From Aplectana chamaeleonis (lineage: Eukaryota; Nematoda; Chromadorea; Rhabditida; Cosmocercidae), in assembly GCA_029168955.1 (NCBI GenBank), contig JAPDOI010000150.1:1116001-1180000 (forward strand): 64,000 nt of DNA. Reading direction: 5' to 3'. A program made the translations under genes and the position numbers. How positions within the stretch are numbered: position 1 is the stretch's first letter; each line of letters starts with the position of its first letter. Positions 34,811 through 47,113 of this stretch are shown piece after piece. A model generated the notes under the pieces. It had not been told where the DNA came from and ran no database searches. It saw nothing but the letters and a program-made list of their open reading frames with translations.

Positions 34811-37560
34811 CTGTAAAAACACAAATTTCCCGTAGTTTTTTTCGAGTGCAGGGATTAGAGACAGTGAGAGAGCGTTTGTTAGACGGAGAGAGCAGGACCG
34901 CGCTCACAGACGGCATGTTGTGTGATGAGTATTTCGATTTTCTACAGAGGATGTATAACGCACAGTTTCTGTCGTGGCAGATATAGCCTATCCTACGAAC
35001 GGTTTTGAGCCAATTAAGCATAACTCGCGGCTCCAAATCACAGCAATGGCCGCGTCACGTGCACCACAAATCGCGTCCTGCAGCCATCCCCGTCCGTTCA
35101 AGCGTTCTTCTAACTAAAAATGCTGATCTCCACATAGAAGAAAAGCTCCAGAAATTGCAATTAAAAAAAAACGGAATTGATCTCACTGAAGAATTTTGGA
35201 ATTGTTTTTTCGGTGCAACCATCTTGTCCGCAGAAGAGTGAGAAGTTCAACCAAACGCTTCGGCGCACTTACAAAAGGCGAACATAAACATCTATTTAAT
35301 CATATTGAAATACTCAGCACTTAAAGCACGCAATAAAGTCAAACTCAAAATTCGAAAGAAATTAAGTTTTGTGGCAGAAGACAAATACATTCGATAGAGT
35401 AAACACATCCTCGTAAATCTAAGCGAAAATCTAAAAAGCAAGGAGATTCGTGGCAACTCCATAGATAAGATGCTTATAGCCACCTAGCTTCTCGTAATTG
35501 TGATGAGAAGTTGGTGTAGACACGTGAATGCACTGGAAAGACGTGACTCAAGGAGGCGACTCAAAAAAATAGTAGCGGCGGCATAAAATGTTGGTCAAAA
35601 TGCAAGCTGGCAATCGGCCAAGCGGTGTGATTGTAGCGCTCTACCGTGATCGCTGCGTATCGCCACGATAGCTTTGCGCTGTTCGACGCCCCAGGATTCG
35701 CGTTTCGCTTCGGCGCCGTCATTTGATCGCCTGTCGACCCTTGCGCACGGTCGTACTCGTCGCTAACTTGTAAAGGAGATTGTCTTGAGCAGCGACAACA
35801 TCAGGAAACATGGTCAGCTACATTTATTCAGCTTCCAGAACTCAGCCAATATTAATCCAATGTGACCAAATGAGTTTAACAATCTAGAGAGAACGGAAGA
35901 AGACGTATTTAGAACGCAGAGAAAGGGGAAATTTGAAAAAAAAGGGAGATCACTTGGCGATTAGATACTGCTAATCTGTTATGTTGACTAAGTTGTATAT
36001 GACTTGCACATTTCTATGTCTATGACTATACATTCCGCTAAAGTTGAGAAAATAAATGAGATTTTAGGCTGGTTAACCCATTCACGATCGGCTATTGCGA
36101 AAGAGACAAGGGATCTCAGATAGTTTTGAAGCACGACGCCTCGGCAAATGGACGGCGGCCGAACTCCCCCCCCCCTGGAGCCGACGGCCCCTATTCGCCC
36201 AGGCTTGACCGAAAACTATTGTCGGTGGAGCGCCTTAACTACAACCACATAAATTTTCGTTGAGCGCGGCAGCGGTGGTCTCATTGGAGCACGACGGACG
36301 CTTTTTCACCGTTTTTGCTCCGATCCTTTCCTTCGTTCCTATTTTTATTCTCAGAAACTTACATTTAGCTGCAAGCTTGCTCAGGTTTTATAAATATAAG
36401 TCCTTATCTCCTCCAAGTCACCAAAACAGAATCATTGCAAAAATTTACTGATTTTATGACATTTTATAACAGCATAAGTGACCCTATGGGTCACTAGCCC
36501 GTGGCGGCCACGTGACTTGAAGGCGCGTGCCTCCTTGCAGTAGTATGGTTGCGCATTTTGAAAAACGAGCAGACTGACAAATATGACGCTAGAAGCATTT
36601 GAACTCTTCAATGTTTCAAATTCTTCAATCAAGCTGCGTTTATAGGCTCCATAATCAGTGCGTAGCCAGAACAGACTTGAGGCTGTGCAAAACAGCTTCG
36701 CAAAAACACCCCTTCAGCTTCTACTTGCAACAATATTTTCAAACTTCCGTCACTCAAGTTTCGCAGGAAAAAATACGACTTGGTGATGATTTATAAAATG
36801 ATGGCAGGTAAAAATAATCTTCCGATCAGCCAACTTTACTCTGTTTCCGCATCTAATACCAAGGGTGCCGCAAGCAAAATTGAGGCAAAACAAAACTAGG
36901 GCAAAAACCCGTTTGCGTTTCTCGCTTTTAACGCATAGAGCTGGTTCTAAATTCTTGAAATTCTCCAAAAAGCACGCTTTCCAGGAATGATTCGTGGTTC
37001 TCTCTTGGTTGTTTGAGGTGGATGGTACAAAATAGCCATAGCCTTCGGTCTTTATTATTTCTACTGACACTGCTTCGCAGGTCCGAAACCCCACATTATG
37101 ACCCCAAGCGAACATTGTGCAAGGTCCGGCGCAGCCTTCGTGCGACTCCGTGTCGGTCGCGCGACTTTATGGTAGGCGCATTGAACCAGTTCCGACACTG
37201 ACTGGCTCCAGCAGAGATTTCTTACAGAGGTCACCATCAGAGTTGATGATATGCAGCTGTGCCTGTAGGCCACAACTGCGCACCGAAGGGAATTGTATCC
37301 GATGATTGGAATGTAAATTTCGCCGTCCTCCGATTTTCAGTCACAAATCCGAGATATGGGGCTCTTACAAAGTGGTGCTGGCACCTTTTAGTGGGCTAAA
37401 CTTTCACTTGGGTGCTAATTTCTTTCGAACTTAGCCCAATTATGAGAACAAACTCGAAATGACGCGTGCGCTCAAATCACGACGCTGGGAAAAGAGCAAT
37501 TAGGGCAAAGTTGGCGCAGTTCTCCGTGTTGTCATCATGGTGTAGAGTTCGCGCAATAAT
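34811..37560. other. No supported feature
   Basis: Short frames only. 35.6-35.76 kb is a GC-rich patch of unknown type; 34.85-34.90 kb has a fragment (AGACAGTGAGAGAGCG) related to the hairpin cores at 4.65 and 50.54 kb. About 37.1-37.27 kb shows GC-rich repeat-like sequence. Confidence 0.3.
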
Positions 37561-37633
37561 TTTAGTCTGATGAATGGACCCCGCGCGAATCGAAACCCCA
37601 TCCTCCAGTGCCTGGTCCATGCTTCAGACTAAA
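37561..37633. mobile_element. Very small hairpin element with TTTAGTCTG ends
   Basis: TTTAGTCTGATGAATGGACC is mirrored by GGTCCATGCTTCAGACTAAA over only 73 bp. A related left end (TTTAGTCTGTTGAATGGAC) is at about 63.44 kb, so it is a repeated sequence. Confidence 0.5.
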
Positions 37634-39160
37634 TCGACGGCAACCATAGATCTCATGTAATATCACTTAGCGCAGAATGCCCAATTTTTCTCTGAAAAAA
37701 GAAAGAGCTTCCTTCATTTATTGCTTCTTTTCTCAGCGAAAAATGGAGAAAAGTCGACAAGCGCACACTTCCGAGTGTAATGCTTTCATTCATATTATTG
37801 AATACGTATATATAGACTTGGTTCTCGGTTAAGTTCAAACTAGGTAATCTAACGATGAATGATTTGTGTGTTCAATGACCATGAATGTTCTGGGAAACAT
37901 ACATCTCTTCACGCCTTCCTTTTTCTCTATTCATAAAAGCTGCTTTCTGCCTCAACTGTTCTTATTCTTGAAGCCTAGATTTTCAACGACTAATGATAAA
38001 CGATGATTTTGGTCGGTTGAAAGACTAACAAATTGAAAAATACATCCCTGCTTTCGAAACATTTGAGATCCGATCAGCTGACTTTCAGGTCAGTGCACCT
38101 ATGTACCTCGTACGAATATAGCTTTCATAGCTTTCATATGTATCTTTCTCTGCAGCTTATAAAAAGTAGTTCTGCAAATCAAAACAGATCGCGTGTCAAT
38201 TTCCTAGCAAGGGCAATGAGGTGTGTGCTGGGCGTGGTCTGGCCCGTACTCACTTCATCATCAACAGCTCTATTGAGCTTTCGTATTTTGTTCAATCGCT
38301 TTCATACACTTGGCGTTTTCGATTCATCTCTGATTTGACGCTGCTGTTATCCGCTACAACATTGATTCTGGTATGATGAGGCCAATTCGAAATAAAATTT
38401 CATGGGACAGATTTCTCGATGTTTTTACAGCCTTCAAGGCCTGGGGCAGGGCGTAATTTCTCAAACGGCTATATATCAGGTAGCTACCCATGACTAAATA
38501 ACTTTTTATCCTAAATTAGACAGAGAATTTGCTTCGTGCACGATGTAATCCGATTTGTTCTGCTTGTCATTCAGCATCCTCGTCCCAAAAGACGGGTACG
38601 TCATCGACAGGCAATCGGTTCTCCTGTTTCTCATATTTTTAGTCTTTCTGAAAAGAAACAATTCAATTTGAGAAGCGCGTCAAGCCATCACTCACTTTTT
38701 TCTTGGTCGTTGTTCTTCCAGATTTGTCATGACGCAAGTGTACACAAGCTTTCATTAGTTCTACTTAAAGCATGGAGTTAATGCTCCTACACCCTCCCGA
38801 GACTAATGTTCAATCATTTTTGCGCAGCACTAAAAACGTGAAAAAAGGCTTCAATAAGTCGACATCAATTGGAATCCTAGAACGTTATTCAAGATTTCAA
38901 AGTTAGACTCAAACTAATCCGTATGATTCACAAAAAGATTCACATCATTCCTGAGGTTACAAAAGGCTTAGTAGTTCTGCAACCAAGGGTCTTTGAAATG
39001 CGCGCGAAATGAACTTTTGCTTAGCCAATTTCTTTTCTAGTTTAACTTAGCAAAAGTTTACGGTGGTGAAAGGGTTAGGAGACAGAAAGCTTTTTGCACA
39101 AGTTGTTGGTATGTTTTGAGCCAATTGTAACGTGAAACTTTGAATCATGCTAACCCTTAA
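37634..39160. other. No supported feature
   Basis: AT-rich, short frames only, no recognisable repeats beyond short runs. Confidence 0.3.
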
Positions 39161-39624
39161 AGGCACTGTTCGCGATGGAAATCGCTTCCCTGTCTTATTG
39201 CCTATCTTAGAACCGGTCCCATTCTGATTCCAATGATGCTTCTGAAATCGTACATGACCTTCTGGGAATGGAGTTATGGTCTCTCAAAAGTTGAGCTAGG
39301 GAAGCATGGTGGACGAGTTGTCAGAGGCTTATAATTTCCGTCTTTTGCAGCCAACGTATGCGAGCTGACCTGAGTAAAGAGAACGGGGCTTCTGATCGGA
39401 AACCATCGCTCAACTCACGATTTCGAATGTTCCTTGGTTTACGTGGAGGGGCTGCAAGGGGCGGGATTTGCCCACAGCAGCGGGGTTCGCCCACTTTTCT
39501 AAGCCGTTTTGCGGCTCCTGGGTAGCTTTTCGTCCCGTTTTTTCGACGCTGTTCTGCTTCTGAGAACCACGAGAAGCGTTTGTCATGATAAAATCCAGGA
39601 TGAAGTTTATCGCGAACAGTGCCT
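39161..39624. mobile_element. TTAA-flanked MITE, family L copy 2
   Basis: TTAA at 39157-39160 and 39625-39628; ends AGGCACTGTTCGCGATGG and TTATCGCGAACAGTGCCT. Opposite orientation to the copy at 19.8 kb, with the shared interior (GACGAGTTGTCAGAGGCTTA, GTATGCGAGCTGACCTGAG). Confidence 0.75.
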
Positions 39625-40091
39625 TTAATGGGTTAAAAAGTGGAACATGAGCGTATGCGAGTGTTGGGACACCGTTGATGGCAGTTCCTATCATTACTAG
39701 GCTTAGAAAAGTGCTTTTGTGGTGTTTTTGGGTGAATTGAGGAGCGCTATTTTGAAATTTCTCAGCTCGTTCCGATTCAAATGAAAATATTCAAACACAT
39801 TCATTTGAGATCAATCAAATAACATCACTGTGCCACGTACCTCCAAGTAAAGATTCTGTCCTCGCAACACTGCAATGTCGGCGAAGTCCCTCGTTAGCGA
39901 CAAAGGTTACTACGAGCTCTTGAAGGTACACGACATTCAGAAAATTGTTTTTGAAGTCAATGCCCATGTCGGAGAGAATCAGTCGCTGATCACATTGGTA
40001 CCCACATAATCGTTCCCGGCCCCCTATAAACGGAGTTATTATCTCTGGAATATGCCGATATTTTGAGGGCGAAATTTTGGGGAACGAGTTG

Positions 40092-40457
40092 CCTTATCCT
40101 TTATTTCTCTTCAATCGCAGTCGCAACGCGGAACCGAACGAGACAGAGGAGACAGACCGGCAAGAAAGTAAACATTCTTCCCATAGAACGTTTTATCCCT
40201 ATAGATATATGGATGATCTCCTTCTTATTCACAACCGTAGCGAAAACTACATTCTAGATAGGCTACAAAATATGAACAAAAATACAATGAGTTTAGAAAA
40301 GACTCACTTCAATGAATACCATTGTAATTATTTGGACCTCGACTTGGAGATAAGATTTGATGTGATCGTAACCAAACCTTTCAATAAAACAGATAACTTT
40401 AAATTCAGTGTATTACGTTTTCCTCATTTTCATTCAAACATTTCAATCCGTATTAAA
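40092..40457 (+). pseudogene. Penelope-like reverse transcriptase fragment
   Basis: A + strand frame carries YRYMDDLLLIHN, with the YMDD catalytic box of reverse transcriptases, followed by NYLDLDLEIRFDV and KPFNKTDNFKFSVLRFPHF, which fits the LDL...VYNKxDDFxF...FPH order of Penelope-like elements. Upstream RT motifs and the GIY-YIG endonuclease are absent and the frame ends at 40457-40459, so it is a fragment. The element's 3' part may extend to about 41.2 kb. Confidence 0.65.
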
Positions 40458-41105
40458 TAATCTGTTATATATACAGAGGTGCTAAGAATAGCTAGGACTT
40501 TTAGTTTATTTAACGACTTTATTGATCGTGTTTAGTACTTGAATAGTTTGTTATGTAGTAACGCTTATTCTGAAAACGTTTTACATAGTGGCATATTAAG
40601 ATGTATAAATAAAAACTCCTTCATAGTACTCAAATAAGGGTTGAATACAAGTTCGAAGCATCTTAACTAAAAGATAAGACAACTACTTGATAATAACACA
40701 CAATCATCATCATGAAAATGATTTCGGGATCAAACCGAAAGCGAATCCATTTTCCATTAACTTTTACAGAAGATAGTCGACTGCCTTCTCATCTAGTAGT
40801 TTACCTGTGAGATTAAATGGCTCATTATATATTGTTGCAAGAGCGACAAAGTCGCAAGCATGCAAGTTATGAATAATGTCCTTCCTGTTACAATTATGAA
40901 TGATCCTTTAGGGAATTTTCACTTTGACGACTTTTTCTCTTGGGCCCTTCAGGAAAGTTTTCGCCTGGCTTTTTTTCTTTTCATTCCATTTTTTTTTCTT
41001 TTCTTTTTTTTACATCATATATTTCAATGCAACAATATCAGCCAAAAGTTTCCAACTGATGAAGCAGTCTTCTTCTTCACTGAAGAGACCCGGGAAGACT
41101 GTACC

Positions 41106-41146
41106 AATAAAGTTCGTCTGAAGTAAGGGTCGAAACGAACTTTATT
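41106..41146. repeat. 12-bp perfect inverted repeat with 17-nt loop
   Basis: AATAAAGTTCGT at 41106-41117 and ACGAACTTTATT at 41135-41146. It lies near the presumed 3' end of the Penelope-like insertion. The loop CTGAAGTAAGGGTCGAA recalls, but does not match, a hammerhead core. Confidence 0.5.
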
Positions 41147-42126
41147 GACCTTCTCGCAGTGAGATTCCAGTAAGATGAAACTAGATTAGAAAGGAAAAAA
41201 GTAATACGACTAGTTTTATAATCGAAGACGCGGTCCAAATCCATTCGTCCATCCAGCCGCTAAAGAGCTCGAGAATTAGGAAAAGGGGCGTGGCCTCTGA
41301 TGGTGACTGACGGGGTCGGGCCCGTGGTGGTCGCTTAGATATCGCTTATTTTCAGAAATTGAAATCTCTCTCTCTCCTAGCACGTGTTATATAGGAGGGG
41401 TCCACTACAGCATTACGCGAAAATCTTAAAATTTATGTCGAAGGGTAAGCTCTGCCTTTAGAGGCTGGGTCCGGGCACAATTCACTTCTGAGATTTCACT
41501 TACTGATCCACAAAAGTGTGCTAATCACCAAACTTTTCATCCATTGGCTGCGCTTTTTTGATTACGGCCTCCAGTAGCGCCAAAAATGGCGTCAGCGCGG
41601 TGACTCCTCCGCGTTGCGGTGAGACAACCATCCACCAGCCGTAGAAACATCGATAATTTCACGGTCTGGTCGTGTTGCCGATACCGTGATTTAACGGGTA
41701 TTTTTTTCCACCAACAATGGCTCATAGCCTAAAAAAATTCTGAATGGGGTTCACCTAATCCAGGTCGACATATCTAGCTCACTTTTTAGATAAGTCGAAA
41801 TGTGATCGAACCCTGCATTAACGCCCCTTCACAGTCCGCCGGAGCGCTTAACGTTAGTGCGAATTTTTTTCCCTTGATTGTGGGATGATCTATACTATCA
41901 ATCGCTCTATCTCAGGCCTGGTGGGCGCCGCGGGCGACGTCCGATAGCATTGCCCGACGTCGGATGAGAAATAGAAAAAAATTTCTGCGCCCGCTTTTCT
42001 TTTGGAACAGATTTTTGGAACAACCATAGACAGCCCGAAAAATCGGGTAATTTTTTTTATTTATTTAGTGCATGATATGTACCAACAACAAAACAATATC
42101 AAGTGACAAAATAATTGCTAACCTGG

Positions 42127-42300
42127 ACCAGGGGGTACCTGGAGCTAATTCGCAGGATCTCGATGGGGAAGACAGCTGCTCCCACAGTAAGTGGAGGACC
42201 AGCATGCGTGTCTGGTTCAACATTATTTTCATTACTTCAGGAAGACGCAGGTGAATTGATCAACCTTATCCAAGCGAACCTAACAACCACCTATGAATAA
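42127..42300 (+). CDS. Candidate last two exons of an unrecognised gene
   Basis: A frame reading RGYLELIRRISMGKTAAPT ends at 42186 with a perfect GTAAGT donor; a 54-bp intron ends ATTACTTCAG at 42240; the next exon reads EDAGELINLIQANLTTTYE and stops at TAA 42298-42300. Phases are 0/0. The intron is also open, so retention would not break the frame. The upstream boundary is unclear. Confidence 0.35.
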   Translation, partial: TRGYLELIRRISMGKTAAPTVSGGPACVSGSTLFSLLQEDAGELINLIQANLTTTYE

Positions 42301-42507
42301 GAAAAAACGAGCATTGCCCTGTGATGAATGTTTAGTAAAACTCATACTTTTTTGCGTAAAATACAGATGGGGCTGCCGTGCGGCTCTGAAGAGTTAGTCG
42401 GCCCTGCTCCGCTAAATCCGCCACAAGAATATCAGCAGAACTACAGCTTTTTTTATTTCTACCCTTTTTTTTATTTCTACCACATAGTCTTCTTCAATAA
42501 CAGAACT

Positions 42508-42717
42508 GAGGTATAATTTGCCCTCTACGAGAGCGGAATAGAAATCGATGTAACAATAGGATGTAACAATACATCCGTGACAGTGGTTTTTCATACATTT
42601 GCTCAGGCCAGCTCGATCTTGCATAGGAAAGGACACGGGGACATGATCAACATGTTGACACAGCTGGCCAGTGACATCCAAATGAAAACTCGGAGGTTTT
42701 TCTGCACTGTTCACTAG
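42508..42717 (+). CDS. Orphan open frame, coding-like
   Basis: Reads IEIDVTIGCNNTSVTVVFHT and GDMINMLTQLASDIQMKTRR, ending at TAG. The composition looks coding, but the minus strand is also open across the same DNA and no acceptor is convincing. No family recognised. Confidence 0.25.
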
Positions 42718-43060
42718 GCAGTTTCTTGCTCAGCTTCTACAATGAATTTGCTCAAAGACAGGCAAATTGTTTTCAAAACATTCACAATTATCTTCTGAAC
42801 TCGGATATAAATGGTCGATTTTCAAACCGATATGAATATGCATGCCATTCGCGAGAAACGTCCCCTTTTCAATCGCGAAAGGCTAGGGTTCTCGTTTTAC
42901 TCGATGTTAATGTTGCATGAAATCTGTCGGAATTTTCGTGACACTTCCAAGCATCACATCTGGACATAACTAATCAAGCGCGATTCCGGTGACACGCGTC
43001 CATGTCGAATGACTTTTTGCGCTCTGTTATTTTATGTTATATTAGGCTGCGCTTGGTTGA

Positions 43061-43298
43061 GTTATGTTATGTTATATGTATTAGGTTATGTTATGTTATG
43101 TTATGTTGTGTTATGTTATGTTATGTTATGTTATGTTATGTTATGTTATGTTATGTTATGTTATGTTATTTTATGTTATGTTATGTTATGTTATGTTATG
43201 TTATGTTATGTTATGTTATGTTATGTTATGTTATGTTATGTTATGTTATGTTATGTTATGTTATGTTATGTTATGTTATGTTATGTTATGTTATGCTA
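43061..43298. repeat. TTATG pentanucleotide array 1
   Basis: About 240 bp of near-perfect TTATG repeats, with minor variants. All three + frames are open because 5 and 3 are coprime; the apparent MLCYV repeat protein is an artefact. Confidence 0.95.
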
Positions 43299-43702
43299 TG
43301 TTTGATTTGATTTGATTTATTTACGTCTATTTAAGACAGCCGTGATAGAATAATACAGCAAAACCATCATAGAAACATAAAAACGGAATAGCAACGCTGA
43401 CAACATGAGTCATTCTACAAATTGAAATCTGAGAAACATTGAATCGCAGCACCATAGAACTTAGAACTCGAGCAGAGACTTTTTTGTCATTCGTTTAAAA
43501 GAAGAGAAACTCTGCGTGGTAGGAAGTACGTCAGATTTCAAAGCTAAATAAGCAGATCCAGCTCGGACTGTAAATGAATGTGCCCTGGCGCCTGATCTCG
43601 GCTTGGAGTACCATATTTTATAGGGAGTGCCTCTAGTCCTCGAAGGAATGAGCTTATAGAATTTAGACGAGCGCACAGAAACCCGACCAGATAATATCTT
43701 AA

Positions 43703-44186
43703 AGGCAGTGTTCACGATGAAAACCGTTTTTCTGTTTTACCGCCTATCTTGAAAACGGCCCCATGCTGATTCCAATGATGTCTCTGAAATCGTACAAGAC
43801 CTTCTGGGAACGGAGTTATGACCCCTCAAAGATTGAGCTATGGAAACATGGTGGACGAGTTGTCCGAGGCTTGTAACTTCCGTCTTTCGCAGCCGATCTA
43901 TGCGAGCTGACCTGAGTAAAGAGAGAAGCTGAGAATGAAGGGAAGAACAGCTAATGATTGAAAATCATCGCTCATCTCACGATCTCGAGCATTCATTTGT
44001 TCACGTCGGTGGGCGTGTGATGCGCTTTTGGGGTTTTCAATGCGCTCGAATTTGCAACTTCGGGCTCTTTTGGGGCTCTTCCTGGCTCGTTTTCATGCGT
44101 TCTTTCGACGTTAAAGTTACAGAGTGTCCCTCCACTACCCAATCCTAGTGAAATTTCGAAAACTTTTTTCATCGTGAACACTGCCT
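43703..44186. mobile_element. TTAA-flanked MITE, family L copy 3
   Basis: TTAA at 43699-43702 and 44187-44190; ends AGGCAGTGTTCACGATGA and TCATCGTGAACACTGCCT match perfectly. 484 bp. It lies between the two TTATG arrays. Confidence 0.8.
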
Positions 44187-44220
44187 TTAAAAACCCAGCA
44201 AACATCGGTAAACCTTCTTG

Positions 44221-44645
44221 TGTTATGTTATGTTATGCTGTGCTATGTTATGTTATGTTATGTTATGTTATGTTATGTTATGTTATGTTATGTTATGCTG
44301 TGCTATGTTATGTTATGTTATGCTATGCTATGTTATGTTATGTTATGCTGTGCTATGTTATGTTATGTTATGTTATGTTATGTTATGCTATGCTATGTTA
44401 TGTTATATTATTTTATAATTTATGCTATTATGTTATGTTATGTTATGTTATGTTATGTTATGTTATGTTATGTTATGTTATGTTATGTTATGTTATGTTA
44501 TGTTATGTTATGTTATGTTATGCTATGCTATGTTATGTTATGTTATGCTGTGCTACGTTGTGTTATGTTATGCTGTGTTATGTTATGCTATGTCATGTTA
44601 TGTTATGCTATGTCATGTTATCTTGTGTTCTGCTGAGTTATGTAA
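44221..44645. repeat. TTATG pentanucleotide array 2
   Basis: About 425 bp of TTATG with frequent CTATG and CTGTG variants, starting some 30 bp after the MITE. Same unit as the array 0.9 kb upstream. Confidence 0.95.
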
Positions 44646-44767
44646 CGTTGTCGATTGCATTCGAAGTTTTCTGTTTTCTGCTCACTACTACATCATTTCC
44701 CCTCCCTGTGTTGCTCTCTCAACACTGGGCGCCACCTATTTCCGTTATCCGATCCTGCTTTTACTAA

Positions 44768-45032
44768 ATGGCCGAGCTCTGTAACATCAATATGCTGGGC
44801 ACGACCAAGCTCTTTGGTCTCGGCTCTCCTGTTATTTCTAGATGTCTTCATGAGTATTCTTCTTCTCCAGAATCGTCGTCTGCCGCTCTATGGACGTGGA
44901 TTTTTTTTCTGGTTTTGATCTTTACCGTGGTTTTCCTATCCAGAAGGTTCTTCTCCATGTTCGATTTCAGTTCCGAGGATCCTAGAGAGCTAAAGGACTC
45001 CAAGTTATATTTCATTATTTCATATACTCGAG
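44768..45032 (+). CDS. Candidate exon of a small membrane protein
   Basis: From ATG at 44768 the frame reads through a Ser-rich stretch to one hydrophobic span (WTWIFFLVLIFTVVFL) followed by a basic stop-transfer SRR, then an acidic SSEDPRELKDSK. It ends in a good GTAACT donor at 45033 in phase 1. No next exon was found. Its start lies 120 bp after the pentamer array. Confidence 0.3.
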
Positions 45033-45123
45033 GTAACTTAATGGAGTTCCTATTCGTAATGCAACTGTATATGAGAATCGAAATACGTCATATGAGTATT
45101 TCATATATCTCGCATCTTTTATA

Positions 45124-45327
45124 GTTAGGTCCGTGGCCAGCTTCGTCAAGGAAAGACACTTGAATCTCACCCGCGGCTATCGCGGCGGTCGCGTGAGCAG
45201 TAAGCGACTCAGGCCGAGAAAGAAAAGCGCAGCTGATCTGCTTACCATACCTCCAGTCGCCGGTGAGACTTAGACCGCGCGCACCAGCCGCGGGTGAGAT
45301 TTGAAAGTCTTCTCTTGAGGACCCAAC
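45124..45327. mobile_element. Hairpin MITE with AATCTCACCCGCGGCT arms
   Basis: The left arm (GTTAGGTCC, then AATCTCACCCGCGGCT) is mirrored on the right (AGCCGCGGGTGAGATT, then GGACCCAAC). About 200 bp, ending 10 bp before the next MITE. Confidence 0.6.
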
Positions 45328-45336
45328 TGTACTTAA

Positions 45337-45796
45337 AGGCAGCAGACGCGCTTGAAAATTGTATTGACATTATGACATAAATCAAAGGTGTGAAGCTGGA
45401 AGCATTTGAAACTAACGAAAAACCGACGAAAACTGGATGCGATTAGAGGAATAGCGGGTTGTTTTTTAAATGGAGCAAAAGTGGACGAGTTACACCGCAG
45501 CGACCCGTTTGATTGAAATAGAAAAGCTAGCTGTACTAGGACGCTTACGTCGTTGGAAGCTTTCAAACAAAGTCGTACAATAAATATGGACGAGTTTGAC
45601 TTGGGGGTGGAGTCTGCTTCGCTCATGGGCGGAGTCTACAAAATTTTTTTGACTCGATGTTGCTCAAATTTGGTAGTTTTGATTCGATTTTGAAGCTTTC
45701 TAGCCAACGACGAAGGCGTTCTTATTGTCTCATTGTAGCGATACGACCCCAGTAACGTAGTTACCTAAACAACTTTTTCGACCGTGCCAGCTGCCT
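45337..45796. mobile_element. TTAA-flanked MITE, third family
   Basis: TTAA at 45333-45336 and 45797-45800; ends AGGCAGCAGACGCGCTTG and CGACCGTGCCAGCTGCCT share only the first 7 bp of inverted repeat exactly. The interior is unlike families L and I, yet the AGGCAG end and TTAA footprint are the same. Confidence 0.6.
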
Positions 45797-45867
45797 TTAA
45801 TGATTATTCATACGGATTGTTTATTTAGTTATTCACACATTTATTTATTTTTTCATTCAATTACTTT

Positions 45868-45871
45868 ATGT

Positions 45872-45918
<47 letters not shown>

Positions 45919-45922
45919 TTAC
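45868..45922. repeat. TTTA tetranucleotide microsatellite
   Basis: About 13 TTTA units following an AT-rich lead-in. Confidence 0.9.
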
Positions 45923-47113
45923 TGAGTAGAAAAAACCTCTGTCTTCCGGTAGTAGATCAAACTACAATTCCATCCGTATCCTTTGGTCATTGGGCATGCT
46001 AGGGCGCAGGAGGAGTGCGCAGTTTCGCGCCGCCTTTGAATAACTCGCTTCAAAGTGGTCCAATCAGAAAACGGATGTAAGATTTGGAATCAGCTTCAGA
46101 AATGCTACCTACTGAGTATATCAAATTCTAAAATGGTACTAAATGGGAAATTTTTAGTTGGTGTGGCAATCCACTGACCCTTTTGTCCAAATGGCACTGG
46201 CGATTCAGTGTTGCGATAAGTGATTTTTCCTCTATGTTCACTGTATTTAGCATACCCGTATACTATTTTTTGCCATTTGAGCCTATGGGTTAAGGATAAT
46301 GGATGAACTCATTAAGTTTAAGCCAAATATAGCCATCAGGGCGTTCGAATGACCTCATAACTAAGGACAGTGGCACTTCATTGGAACAATTCAGTGATGA
46401 TTCCCATGACATTCTCTGATGAGACTTTGTCGGGTTTTTTCATATTTCTATAGATAGCTAATAGTATTAGGTTCAATTTGACTTCAGTGAATTCCACCTC
46501 ATATACATATTTGCGCGCATCGGAAATACATACAGTAGACATCCTTCGTGACCTCTTTATTGATTAGGGGTTTTCAGGCACATATTATGTACATAATGTT
46601 AGCTATTCTGTAATGTATTCCTGGGTGCAAATATTAGATGACTCCTTCTAATCGGAAAAAAGTTTATGCACTCGGAGGTGAATAACTAGGTGCTTATAGA
46701 ATGAAAAACAGTTATGTTAAGCACAGCATACACGCTCTTGAAAGTGGTCGAGATAGCAATGTTGAGGAGGTCGCACGGTTCCACCTAACTCAGGAAACCC
46801 TTGTCACCTGGAGCCCACAACTCCTTCCAGTTGTGGCATGGAGAGCAAATTAGCCTCCCGTTGTCACCTCGAAGCAAAATTTCATCACATTTTTTTGTTT
46901 CTGTAGTGACATGGCGGTGGCGCGGTATATTTCGCAACGTTTTGCACTTTTTGTTGTGGTGTGACGGGACAAGCCAATCGTAGACGTCTTGCTGCGTCAC
47001 AGACGACAGGAGTGACGCAAACTGTCAGACTCCGGAGCACGACCTGCAGGTCGCCTCCATGTGAGAACCACGATTTCCTGAGAAGACGCCTATGTCCATG
47101 CAAGCACCAGGCT
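45923..47113. other. No accepted gene
   Basis: Short frames only. GTTGTCACCTGGAGCC/GTTGTCACCTCGAAGC-type repetition at 46.8-46.88 kb hints at another small repeat; nothing further is supported. Confidence 0.3.

Larger units (their letters stand above)
39932..41457. mobile_element. Repeat family R split by a Penelope-like insertion
   Basis: Left part 39.932-40.09 kb matches the start of the copy at 25.1 kb (CTGATCACATTGGTA, later AACGAGTTG). Right part 41.265-41.457 kb matches its end (GACGGGGTCGGGCCCGTGGT, AGGAGGGGTCCACTAC, GCTCTGCCT). Between them lies about 1.17 kb absent from the 25-kb copy that contains a Penelope-like reverse transcriptase piece, so it is a later insertion. Confidence 0.55.

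Noticed and set aside
44174..44767. 197-codon open frame of repeated MLCYV
   Set aside because: It is the TTATG pentamer array read as protein; all three frames are open for the same reason.
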